DNA of 64,000 nucleotides, from positions 1 to 64,000 of the forward strand of contig CAVXVN010000005.1 of the NCBI GenBank assembly GCA_963765265.1, written 5' to 3'. Position numbers and translations under genes: made by a program. Below are positions 48,761-57,623 of this stretch, piece by piece. This DNA is from Bacillus_BD sp963765265 (GTDB lineage: Bacteria; Bacillota; Bacilli; Bacillales; Cytobacillaceae). The notes below the pieces were generated by a model. The model had not been told where the DNA came from and made no database searches. It was given only the letters and a program-made list of their open reading frames with translations. Every line of letters begins with the position of its first letter. Position 1 is the first letter of the stretch.

Positions 48761-49023
48761 ATGAAAATTAATAACTTTAGACCTTCAGGTGTGAACCCAT
48801 ACAAAAACCAGTTGAACAAGCTGGAACAACTGGAAAAAGAACCAGATAAGAAAACAGATGTAGTTGAAATTTCCACTGAAGCAAAGGAAATGCAATAGAT
48901 TTCATCTCTTGAAAAAGAACGGCAAACAAAAGTAGATGAACTCAAAGTACAGGTGGAGAACGGTACTTATAAACTACAGCCATCGAAATCGCCAAAAGTA
49001 TGATTAATTTCTATAAAAAATAA
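48761..49023 (+). CDS. flgM: Anti-sigma-D factor FlgM (in-frame stop and one indel)
   Basis: GAAAGGGAGGGA precedes ATG 48761. The translation MKINNFRPSGVNPYKNQLNK, VVEISTEAKEMQ, stop, ISSLEKERQTKVDELKVQVE, then NGTYKL is the FlgM pattern (SigD-binding helices in the second half). A TAG at 48896-48898 interrupts it in frame. Near 48980 the frame is off by one; the other frame ends AIEIAKSMINFYKK and TAA 49021-49023, the usual FlgM C-terminus. About 87 residues. The TAG is one substitution from CAG (Gln), so it may be an error; if real, SigD would lack its inhibitor. Not detectable as a single open frame. Confidence 0.85.
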
Positions 49024-49053
49024 ATCAATACTCGGTATTGATTTATTTTTTTG
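49022..49053 (+). terminator. Terminator after flgM
   Basis: AAATCAATAC pairs with GTATTGATTT around TCG, followed by ATTTTTTTG. Confidence 0.88.
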
Positions 49054-49203
49054 TCATTCGTAAATCATGCATGATTGAAATAAAAGCTAGTTTTGACCGT
49101 TTGCTAAACTCTGTTTTTAATAAGCTTTTCATACTTATTTGTTCGCTGGGTTCATTTACATTGTAAAATTTTACTTTCTATTAAAGTAATGAAGAGAAAT
49201 GAT

Positions 49204-49229
49204 TAAAATCTAGCTTATTTTGTCGATAA
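49204..49229 (+). promoter_or_regulatory. SigD-type promoter
   Basis: TAAA (49204-49207), 14-base spacer, GTCGATAA (49222-49229), 60 bases before the FliS-like gene that precedes the giant flagellin. Confidence 0.65.
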
Positions 49230-49288
49230 AGAAAGTAGACGAAATGAAAATGTAGAATGAAATTGGTTGAAAAATAGGAGGCCATATA

Positions 49289-49630
49289 GTGGAATTTTTA
49301 ACAGAAGAATGGATTTATCAAAAAAGTTCTCAAGAGATAACTTCACTTCTCTATGAAACCTTAATGAATAATTTAACGGATCGATTGAAGATATTAAAGA
49401 CAAGAATTACATAGATGCTAATAAAAAGTTACAAAAAGCGAATGATATTTTATACCGTCTTAGGAGCAGGCCTAAACTATGAAGCAGGCATTATTTCCGA
49501 TCAATTAGATGCCCTTTATAACTATATGGCAGAGCGCGTGATTGAAGGCAATAAGAAAAAAGATATTGCGATGATTCAAGAAGTTTTATCAATTGCGGAA
49601 AGATTGGCAGTGCATGGAATAAAGCGATGA
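49289..49630 (+). CDS. FliS-like flagellin chaperone paralogue (two frameshifts)
   Basis: ATAGGAGGCCATATA precedes GTG 49289. Joined across single-base indels near 49385 and 49462, the product reads MEFLTEEWIYQKSSQEITSL, LYETLMNNLTDRL, IEDIKDKNYIDANKKLQKAN, DILYRLGAGLNYEAGIISDQ, LDALYNYMAERVIEGNKKKD. This matches the four-helix FliS fold: LxYE, aN.xlqkA.dIl, LyxYM.xR and the aspartate-led last helix. The canonical fliS is at 62389. Position directly before the giant flagellin gene suggests a dedicated chaperone for it. Confidence 0.8.
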
Positions 49631-49740
49631 AAAATAAACCATCGACAACGCAAAATCATCTTCGTCGAAAAGCAAATGCTTATGAGCAAAATGTCATGGT
49701 ACTAGAAAGAGAAATTAACATATTTGGAGAGGGGAAATAA
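49627..49740 (+). CDS. 37-residue small protein between fliS-like and giant flagellin genes
   Basis: ATG 49627 overlaps the stop of the FliS-like gene (ATGA), and its TAA ends two bases before the flagellin ATG. Product: MKNKPSTTQNHLRRKANAYE then QNVMVLEREINIFGEGK, basic and helical. Its final codons contain the flagellin RBS (GGAGAGGGGAA), so it may mainly serve translational coupling. No homologue recognised. Confidence 0.55.
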   Translation: MKNKPSTTQNHLRRKANAYEQNVMVLEREINIFGEGK

Positions 49741-49742
49741 AC

Positions 49743-52123
49743 ATGAGAATCAACCATAATATTCAAGCACTGAACGCCTACCGTAATTTATCACAAACGA
49801 TGAACGCCACATCAAAAAGCTTAGAAAAGCTATCTTCCGGACTAAGAATTAACAAAGCCGCAGACGATGCAGCAGGACTAGCCATTTCTGAAAAAATGCG
49901 TTCACAAATCCGCGGTCTAGACATGGCGGAAAGAAATACATTGGATGCGATTTCATTGATTCAAACAGGTGAAGGTGCGTTGAATGAAGTTCATAGTATT
50001 TTACAGAGAATGAGAGAGTTATCGGTACAGGCGGCGAATGGGACATTAGAAGATACGGATCGAGAAGCCATTCAATCGGAAATGGATCAGCTAAGTTCAG
50101 AAGTGAACCGAATTGGTAATTCAACTGAATTTAACTCTAAAAAGTTATTAAATTCACAAATTTCACCAGAAGCAAGGTCTGTAGAAGTGGCTGACGACTT
50201 TGCGGCAAATGCAACAACCCTTGATCCAAATTCAATTAAACTAAATCCCAAAAGTGATTTAGTTCCAAGTGACTATATTGTAACAATTGAAGACAGTTAT
50301 ACCAATTCAGTAAAAACTAGTGCACTCGATAAGGGGATTTCTAATATTTCTGTTGATCCAAACAGTACAAGTTTGCCTCAAGGAACATATAGAATTAGTG
50401 TGAAGGAAGAGACCGTTAAAGCAATTGGAAACTATACAAATTCAGCTATTATTGACGATATTCAAATTGCGCCAAATTCAACTTTAAATCCTGGAAATGT
50501 ACAATTAAGTATCAGGAGAGAAAATACCGTTGATCAATTTGATGGTAATTCTACAGGAATTAAAAATGTAACTATTACAAGTGAGAATCCAGCGCTTAGT
50601 CCAGATGATTCATTTAAATTAAATATCGTAAGTACTCCTTCTAATATTGAACCAGCGGACCTTAGCAAAAAATTTATCACTGATTTAAATATAGATTCTA
50701 CTTTATTCCCATCTACAGGAAAAGGATTCCAGTTAATGTTTGAAGAAACGGGAGAGGAGTCAGGTAAATTTCAAGTTTCACTTATTGACAAGGACGGTGT
50801 GACTTCTCTTTCAGATCCAGTTATTTTAGACAATAATATTCAAACTTATGAATTTTATAGTGGTGGTAATAAAATAGGGGTTTCATTCAATACGATTTCT
50901 AATGTAAATACCGATTTAAGTGGTGAAGTAGAAGCTTCAGGTAAATATAATACTTTTAATATTGATAAAACGATTGAATTAGTTGATAAAGAGAATAATG
51001 TATTAGGTAGTCAAAAATTAACAGAACATGAACCTGCTGGTACGATTGAAATTTCAGCTAATGGTATTACTTATGAGATAGAGCATAATGGTTTTGATGG
51101 AATAGATATTAATGAGTTTGCAAAGTTCGGAATTAAATCAGAACTGCTATTCTCAACAGATGGTTTTAATGAAAATTCAACAAAATTTAACCCAGGTGAA
51201 ACGATTACATTAAATGGGGGAATCTTTGTAAGTACATCTAGTGACCTCAGCCAATATCAATTGAAAATGAGATTGCTATTACAGTTGGAACAAATCTATC
51301 TTATACAGCTACATTAACAGATGATATGGGTAATGCAATTGATGGGGCTCCAAAAATTGTAGTAAATGATGATAAGGCATACTCATTTGGTGATCCAGCA
51401 AATATTACTTTCCAAACGGATGATCTTACAGATGGTTTTACAGAATTTATGGTAGGTAAAGAAGCGACTACAAATGCCATTCTAAAAACGAAGGGGATCG
51501 AGATTGATCGTTTAGAAAATATTAAAGCAGACTCGAACCTTTCATTCCATAATGGTGATCTTTCTATGGATATTGATAGTTTGACAAATGGACAGGCTAC
51601 TTTCACTGTTAAAGGTGGAAACATCGATAATTCGATCCAAATTCAAATTGGGGCCAATGCAGGACAAACGCTTGACTTTGGAATTAAAGATATGCGTTCA
51701 CAAGCATTAGGATTAACAAGTGATGAAGCAGGTTCTGTGATCTTAAAAGACCAAGATGGTAATGATGTTGAAGTTCATTTCACAAGTGCTAAGGTGTCAA
51801 ATGGATCAAATAAAGAATTTGGTCTTAGTGTAGCCACAACTGAACATGCACAGGCGGCAATTGTGGCCATTGATCAAGCCATTAATCGAGTTTCAATAGA
51901 ACGCTCAAATTTAGGTGCCATCCAAAACCGTCTAGAATACACAACAACCAACCTACAAACTGCAAACGAAAACCTAACTTCCGCTGAATCTCGTATTAGA
52001 GACATTGACATGGCAGAGGAAATGACTACATTTACGAAAAATAATATCTTAAACCAAGCAGGTCAAGCAATGCTAGCTCAAGCGAATCAGTTGCCACAAG
52101 GAATTCTTCAATTATTACAATAA
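49743..52123 (+). CDS. hag: Giant flagellin (about 793 residues; one frameshift)
   Basis: Conserved flagellin ends are clear: N-terminal MRINHNIQALNAYRNLSQTM, LSSGLRINKAADDAAGLAIS, and C-terminal AINRVSIERSNLGAIQNRLE, TSAESRIRDIDMAEEMTTFT, LAQANQLPQGILQLLQ. Between them lies an unusually long variable region (about residues 150-640) of repeated beta-type modules with recurring LDPNS, SVDPNST, IAPNSTLNPGN motifs, reminiscent of surface-exposed D2/D3 domains. An indel near 51270 separates two frames; coding continues as NEIAITVGTNLSYTATLTDD. Typical Bacillus Hag is about 270-400 residues. A conventional flagellin lies at 57624. Confidence 0.9.
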
Positions 52124-52145
52124 TTTCAATATAAGATTTCTAATT

Positions 52146-52180
52146 AGGAGATGAAGTCACTATTGGCTTCTCCTCTTTGT
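52146..52180 (+). terminator. Probable terminator of giant flagellin gene
   Basis: AGGA..GAAG pairs with CTTCTCCT (a three-base bulge) around TCACTATTGG, then TCTTTG. Moderate strength. Confidence 0.55.
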
Positions 52181-52272
52181 GACTACTTTTACAATGCGAA
52201 TAATTTAATTAGAAGTGATCATAGGCTTTCCTTTTCTTTTACAATAGGAAAATGATGAATAGGTGGTGAGCA

Positions 52273-52711
52273 ATGGAAGTCCATAGATCTCAAAAACAGG
52301 TGTCAATAAAATCGCAGAAAAAAGAAAGCATTCCAGCAGAATCGATTTCCTTTACAGAAGTGATGGGCAAAAAACGCGAAGAAGTCCTGATATGCAAAAA
52401 TGACGAAAATGATGCAGGACATCGAAGATCAAGGAAAGATTCTGTCAAAATCGCAAACCGTTGAAGACTTAAAAAGATATAAAAAACTCGTTAAGGAATT
52501 TATGGAAGACGCCGTTAACAATGGATTAAAGCTCGAAGAACAACGAGGCTTTAATCGTCGTGGCCGAACCAAAGTATATAAAATTGTTAAAGAAGTCGAT
52601 AAAAAGTTAATCGACTTAGCGAATGCCGTGTTAGATAAAGAAAAGAACGGATTAAATATCTTGAATTTGGTCGGTGAAATTAAAGGACTATTGATCAATA
52701 TGTACACGTAA
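52273..52711 (+). CDS. yaaR: YaaR-family (DUF327) protein (one frameshift)
   Basis: AGGTGGTGAGCA precedes ATG 52273. MEVHRSQKQVSIKSQKKESI then SFTEVMGKKREEVL; an indel near 52390 leads to YAKMTKMMQDIEDQGKILSK, TVEDLKRYKKLVKEFMEDAV, FNRRGRTKVYKIVKEVDKKL and LVGEIKGLLINMYT. This is the YaaR pattern (TVEDLxxYKxLVKxFMxxA, GRxKxYxiVKeVDxKL). About 145 residues. YaaR is of uncertain function; in some bacilli it is encoded with flagellar genes, as here. Confidence 0.85.
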
Positions 52712-52738
52712 TAGAATCTTTTTCAGTCGAAAATCATT

Positions 52739-52764
52739 TAAGATTTCTTGTAAATATCCGATAT
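52739..52764 (+). promoter_or_regulatory. SigD-type promoter of flgN-flgK-flgL
   Basis: TAAG (52739-52742), 14-base spacer, TCCGATAT (52757-52764), 56 bases before flgN. Confidence 0.65.
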
Positions 52765-52819
52765 AACTATCAGGATGTTTTTTTGCCGAGAATGCCTTTA
52801 CATGAAAGGTGGGGTGGAA

Positions 52820-53297
52820 GTGTCAGCCCAAGAACTAACGAACGTCATGGAAAAACTGTTAAAGCTGCATCACAGCTTCCTGCAATTAAGCAAGGAAAAA
52901 ACAGACATCCTCAAAAAAGGGGATATGGATGCCTTGCAGTTACTTTTAAGAAATGAACAAAAGCATATTAGTGCGATTTCAATTATAGATAAAGAACGAC
53001 AAAAAATAGTAGCGGGATTATTTCCAGGTCAGCCTAATTTAACAATAACAGAGTGTATCCCACACTTAGAATCCATCAGAACAGGAAAGCATCGTAGCGA
53101 TTCAAGAACAGCTAATGCAAGTTTTAGGAGAATTAAAAGATATTAACGAGTTGAATCAGCAATTAATCCAACAATCACTTCAATTTGTCAACCTACAGTT
53201 GGATTTATTACTGCCGAATGAACTAGATAATTATTCAAAAGAACAAGCTGGGCAGGAACCAATGTCTAAATTGTCTTTATTTGATTCAAAAGCATAG
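52820..53297 (+). CDS. flgN: FlgN-like flagellar chaperone (one frameshift)
   Basis: The start is GTG 52820 with AGGTGGGGTGGAA upstream. SAQELTNVMEKLLKLHHSFL, EKTDILKKGDMDALQLLLRN, EQKHISAISIIDKERQK fit the helical FlgN family, which chaperones FlgK and FlgL. An indel near 53090 shifts to IVAIQEQLMQVLGELKDINE, NQQLIQQSLQFVNLQLDLLL, the usual C-terminal helix. About 158 residues. flgK follows 18 bases later. Confidence 0.87.
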
Positions 53298-53315
53298 TAA
53301 AGGAGGGGAAGCGAC

Positions 53316-54990
53316 ATGTCGACTTTTCATGGATTGGAAACAGCGAAACGTGGACTGTTTGCACAGCAACAGGCTTTATATGTAACAAGTCATAATATCG
53401 CCAATGCCAATACACCAGGTTACTCACGTCAAGTGTTGAATATGGTACCAACCGATCCTTTTCCAGCGCCTGGAATCAATCGTCCGCAAATACCTGGCCA
53501 AATGGGGACCGGAGTTGAAGCAGATTCGATTCAACGGGTGCGAGATTCATTTCTTGATACGCAATATCAAAATGAAAACAACAAACTTGGATATTGGGCT
53601 GCACGATCCGATGCCTTAACGAAAATGGAAGATATCATGAATGAACCAACTGAAAATGGTCTAGCCGCCGTTATGGGTGAATTTTGGCAGTCCTTATCCG
53701 ATTTAAGTGTCTATCCAGAAAATGAAGGTACTCGAAAGGTCGTTTTACAACGTGGACAAGCGGTCGTTGAAACGTTTCATTATTTAAATGACTCCTTAAC
53801 GACAATCCAGCAGGATATCGGTAATGAAATCAGCATCAATCTGCAGGAAATCAACTCTATTTTAAAAGAAATTGCTGATATGAACAGGCAAATTAGCGAA
53901 ATCGAGCCACATGGCTATTTACCAAATGATTTATATGATCAGCGTGATTTATTAGTAGAACAACTTTCTGAGCATATTCAGGTCAAGGTCGATACAATCC
54001 CTGCCGGGGGGAATGCTCATCCTAATGCAGTAGGGCTTTATCAAATCCAGATGGTGGGCAGTGATGGAGCTGGAACAACCTTAGTATCCAAATCTGATTA
54101 TTCTCAGCTAGGATTTAAGAACTCAGGTGGATTATCCTATGATGTTCCAAATTCAATCCATTCATTAACACTCTATGATGAAAATGGAACCACAGAACAG
54201 AAAACCATTGACCTTATCGACAAGTAATGGAGACTCGGTCTTATCCTCTGGAAAATTAAGAGGATTAATCGAATCCTATGGCTATCAAGTTCCTTCACTT
54301 GATGGAGACGGCTCCACAACAAAGACAGGTGTTTATCCTGATATGCTGGATCAATTAGATCGCTTAGCCTATACCTTTGCTAATCTTTTTAATGAAATCC
54401 ATGCTAGCGGCTACGATATGGATGGTGAACAAGGAACTAGTCAATTTTTCACGATGAAGGATGGATCTAGTGTTGTCTTCTCTGATAATGACCAAAAATC
54501 GTATCAAGGAGCAGCAAAAGATATTCTCCTAGGTAATTTATTGCCAAGCGATATTGCGGCCTCAAGTGCGGACACAGCGGGCGCAGATGATGTCGCAACA
54601 GATGCGGGGAATGGTTTAAATGCGATTAACTTAGCGAATATCGCTGGGTTTATTTTGACAAATACAAATCAAAATTTGGAAGGACTTCCGTCTATTGATT
54701 TAGCAAAATATAGTGTGATTGACAATGGTTCGATTAATGCGTTTTATGAAAGTATGATAGGTGGTCTTGGCGTTGATGCCCAACAAGCCAATCGCTTAAA
54801 AGGGAATAGTGAGATATTAAGAGAATCAGTAAATACAAATCGGCAGTCAGTCAGCTCGGTGTCACTTGATGAAGAAATGACGAATATAATTAAATTCCAA
54901 CATGCCTACAATGCGGCAGCACGGCAAATTACGGTAATGGATGAACTCCTAGATAAGGTGATTAATGGAATGGGAGTAGTCGGTAGATAA
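53316..54990 (+). CDS. flgK: Flagellar hook-associated protein 1, FlgK (one frameshift)
   Basis: AAAGGAGGGGAAGCGAC precedes ATG 53316. N-terminus MSTFHGLETAKRGLFAQQQA then YVTSHNIANANTPGYSRQ is the conserved FlgK D0 region; the C-terminus VSLDEEMTNIIKFQHAYNAA then RQITVMDELLDKVINGMG is the closing helix. An indel at about 54195-54225 changes frame (KTIDLIDK / PLTLSTSNGDSVLSSGKLRG). About 558 residues. FlgK forms the first hook-filament junction ring. Confidence 0.95.
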
Positions 54991-55005
54991 GGGAGGTGAA
55001 GGGTG

Positions 55006-55895
55006 ATGCGTGTAACGCAATCGATGCTTACGAATAACATGCTCTCAAGCTTAAGTAACAGTTATGAAAAAATGGGCAAGTTACAGGATCAAATTTCAAG
55101 CCAGAAAAAAATCAATCGTCCCTCAGATGACCCGGTTGTGGCGATGAAAGGGATTAGCTATCGCCGTAATGTTCAAGAAGTCGAACAGTACAAGCGAAAT
55201 TATTCGGAGGCATATAACTGGATTGATAACTCCGATGCTTCATTAGATCAGACAGGACAGGCATTGCAGCGAATCCGTGAGCTGATTGTCCAAGGAAGCA
55301 ACGATACCTATGATAGTGAACAGAGACTTATCGATTCAAAATGAAGTTGGTCAATTAAAGGAACAATTAATCGAGATCGCCAATACAAAAGTAGGCGATA
55401 AATATATTTTTAATGGCTCAGATACGTTAAATCCACCTGTTAGTCCAGAAGGTGGCGTGAAGCCTGTTGTTGGAGCAGGTTCACAAGATGTCCAATTAGA
55501 ATTAGCCAAAGGTGTTTATATTACGGTAAATATTAAACCTCAAGAAGTTTTTAATTCAGGGTTATTTGATGATATTGATCGCTTAATGGATGAACTCAAA
55601 AACGAAAGCGCAACAGGGAACAGTATCAATGCTTTTATAGAGGACATTGATAACCATATAGCAAATGTAAACAACACTCGTTCAGAGCTAGGGGCCCGCT
55701 ATAACCGGGTTGAATTAATGGAAAACCGCATCGACCAACAAGAAATCATTGTCAAAGAAAAAATGTCAGAGAACGAAGACATTGATTTTGAAAAAGTCGT
55801 AACCGAAATGCTCACCCAAGAAAGCGTCCACCGTGCCGCCCTTGCAGTAGGAGCTACGAGTGATTCAGCCTTCGTTAATGGACTTTTTAAGATAA
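55006..55895 (+). CDS. flgL: Flagellar hook-associated protein 3, FlgL (two frameshifts)
   Basis: GGGAGGTGA precedes ATG 55006. MRVTQSMLTNNMLSSLSNSY, INRPSDDPVVAMKGISYR and NWIDNSDASLDQTGQALQRI are the FlgL N-terminal part. An indel near 55330 leads to LIDSK/NEVGQLKEQLIEIANTKV, VGDKYIFNGSDTLNPPVSPE. A second indel near 55858 hides the real C-terminus ARVIQPSLMDFLR with TAA 55893-55895; the longer open frame after it is spurious. About 296 residues. FlgL joins FlgK to the filament. Confidence 0.94.
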
Positions 55896-55973
55896 TTTTA
55901 ATGAATCTAAAATTAAAAAGGTGGTGTAGATACCATTCTTTAAATGTCATTATCATAATACTATGCTTTAATA

Positions 55974-56022
55974 AAAGGTGGTGCCTTCACCTTATAATGA
56001 TCGGGTGCCACCTTTGCTTTTA
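55974..56022 (+). terminator. Hairpin after flgL
   Basis: AAAGGTGG pairs with CCACCTTT around a 30-base loop, followed by GCTTTTAAAGG. The GGTGG element also occurs at 55917. It may terminate the flgN-flgL transcript in part, with yviE starting 15 bases later. Confidence 0.45.
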
Positions 56023-56036
56023 AAGGGGTGAACCAG

Positions 56037-56600
56037 ATGAGAATCCCACAAATCCAAATGCAATCTACTACTGCCAAAATTAATATCCAAACAACGCCCT
56101 CACAACAAACGATCAGACAGCCAAAGGCACAGCAAAGTCTTCAACAGCCAAAAGCACAGATGTCGATCCGCACAACCCCTGGCCATTTAAGCATTGATCA
56201 AAGCAGGGCCTGGGATGCAATGGACATCAAGTCTGTTTTTAAAAGAACAAAAGAAGCCGCACAAAAAGGTCACAGCGATGCCTTAAGCGGGGTTGCAAGA
56301 AGAGCCTCTGAGGGCAGTCAATTGATGAAAATTGAATATGGTGGAAACGCAATTGTCAACCAAGCCAAACAAAAGGGTCATTTACTAGATTTCCAATACA
56401 ACATCGGCTTCGTCCCACCACCATTTAGTGTGAAAATTAATTATCAGCCAGGAAAAGTACATATTAATGTTAATCCGCAAAAGGTGATTAATCATACAGT
56501 CGCGCAAAAGCCAGTGATTGATTATCGAGCTGGAGATGTGTCGGTTAGTATGAAACAGCATGCTTCATTACATTTTGATGTGGTGGATGTTGAAGTGTAG
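56037..56600 (+). CDS. yviE: YviE-like protein (DUF6470)
   Basis: 187 residues from ATG 56037 (AAAGGGGTGAACCAG upstream). MRIPQIQMQSTTAKINIQTT, then Gln-rich QPKAQQSLQQPKAQMSIRTT, HLSIDQSRAWDAMDIKSVFK and FVPPPFSVKINYQPGKVHIN match YviE, located between flgL and fliW in B. subtilis. Function unknown; co-transcription with flagellar genes suggests an assembly or regulatory role. Confidence 0.88.
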   Translation: MRIPQIQMQSTTAKINIQTTPSQQTIRQPKAQQSLQQPKAQMSIRTTPGHLSIDQSRAWDAMDIKSVFKRTKEAAQKGHSDALSGVARRASEGSQLMKIEYGGNAIVNQAKQKGHLLDFQYNIGFVPPPFSVKINYQPGKVHINVNPQKVINHTVAQKPVIDYRAGDVSVSMKQHASLHFDVVDVEV

Positions 56601-56800
56601 AGGATGTTTCGCGAAAATAATAACAGTTAGATAACTAACTACCCTGACGGTAGCAGTTGGATAGACTAGGTGTTAGCGCATCTAGTCTCTTTTAGGATAT
56701 GTTTATGATACCAGATGATGAAATGCTATACAATCATGCATAGTACGACCAGAATATTAAATAATGATAATAGAGCAGTTAATGAAATGAGGATGATCAT

Positions 56801-57246
56801 ATGAAAATAGAAACGAAATACCATGGTGAAGTAGACATTACTACTGACGAAGACATTTGGACATTTACAAAAGGAATCCCAGGTTTTCCACAAGAAAAAC
56901 AATTTGTCGATTCCATTACCTGATAACGATGTTTTGCGATTTTACAATCCGTTGAAACAGCCAGCTTAGGTTTTGTTCGAATCCATTTTTATTTTTCCCT
57001 GATTATGATTTTGACATTGATGAGGCAATAGTCGACAATCTATCTATTGAAAAAGAAACAGATGTTGGAGTCTATACCATTTAACATCCAAGACCCATTT
57101 GAAAAAACAACCGCCAATCTCCAGGCCCCATTAATTATGAATACAAAGAACAATCAGGCAAGCAGCTGATTTTAAGTGATGGAAAGTATAACACGAAACA
57201 TCGAATCATTACTAAAGCAGTCGGTAAAGGGGTGATTGGATGCTAG
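56801..57246 (+). CDS. fliW: Flagellar assembly factor FliW (multiply frameshifted)
   Basis: GAGGATGATCAT precedes ATG 56801. MKIETKYHGEVDITTDEDIW, FTKGIPGFPQEKQFV start as FliW; then, in changing frames, PLPDNDVFAILQSVETASLG, FVRI, FFPDYDFDIDEAIVDNLSIE, and at the end LILSDGKYNTKHRIITKAVG then KGVIGC with TAG 57244-57246. At least four indels. FliW binds flagellin and, when free, CsrA, releasing hag mRNA from repression. The stop overlaps the csrA start. Confidence 0.87.
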
Positions 57247-57458
57247 TGCTAACGAGAAAAACAGGAGAAGCGATTCAGAATTGGTGATGATATTGAAATT
57301 ACGGTTGTGTCGATAAAGGGGATCAAATTAAACTAGGCATCAATGCTCCAAAAATATTGAGATTCATCGGAAGGAATTATTTGGAGATTCAAAAGGAAAA
57401 CAAAGATGCATCAAGGGATTTGGATTTATTTTCTGTTTTGAAGAATGCGAATAAGTAA
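57240..57458 (+). CDS. csrA: Carbon storage/flagellin translation regulator CsrA (frameshifted)
   Basis: ATG 57240 overlaps the end of fliW; AAAGGGGTGATT is the RBS. The expected chain is recovered with indels: MLVLTRKTGEAI, IGDDIEITVVSI, GDQIKLGINAPK, IEIHRKE, FGDS, ENKDASRDLDLFSVLKNANK. About 73 residues. CsrA binds GGA-containing hairpins in the hag leader to block translation, countered by FliW. A matching target hairpin lies 120 bases downstream in the flagellin leader. Confidence 0.88.
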
Positions 57459-57501
57459 AAAATCTATCATAATTTCAAAAAATAATTATTTGGAAAAATA
57501 T

Positions 57502-57527
57502 TAAACTTTATAAAAACAAGTCGATAT
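57502..57527 (+). promoter_or_regulatory. SigD-type promoter of the intron-containing flagellin gene
   Basis: TAAA (57502-57505), 14-base spacer, GTCGATAT (57520-57527). It lies 97 bases before the flagellin start, leaving a leader of about 90 bases. Confidence 0.85.
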
Positions 57528-57580
57528 ATTAATTGTAAGAGATAAATAGGGCGGCCGACCTAGGAATCTCAACAAATATG

Positions 57581-57616
57581 AGTTCACAAGGATGTGAACC
57601 GGACATTCAAGGAGGA
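57581..57616 (+). promoter_or_regulatory. CsrA-binding hairpin and second GGA site in flagellin leader
   Basis: GTTCAC-AAGGAT-GTGAAC (57582-57599) is a hairpin presenting ACAAGGATGT, very close to the CsrA consensus RUACARGGAUGU. A second GGA site, TTCAAGGAGGA (57606-57616), overlaps the Shine-Dalgarno sequence. Two such sites, one in the RBS, are the arrangement by which CsrA represses hag in B. subtilis. Confidence 0.85.
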
Positions 57617-57623
57617 AAAGGAA

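Noticed and set aside
55896..56023. C-terminal extension of FlgL to 56023
   Set aside because: The true C-terminus ARVIQPSLMDFLR is found one frame over, ending at 55895, so the longer frame results from an indel.
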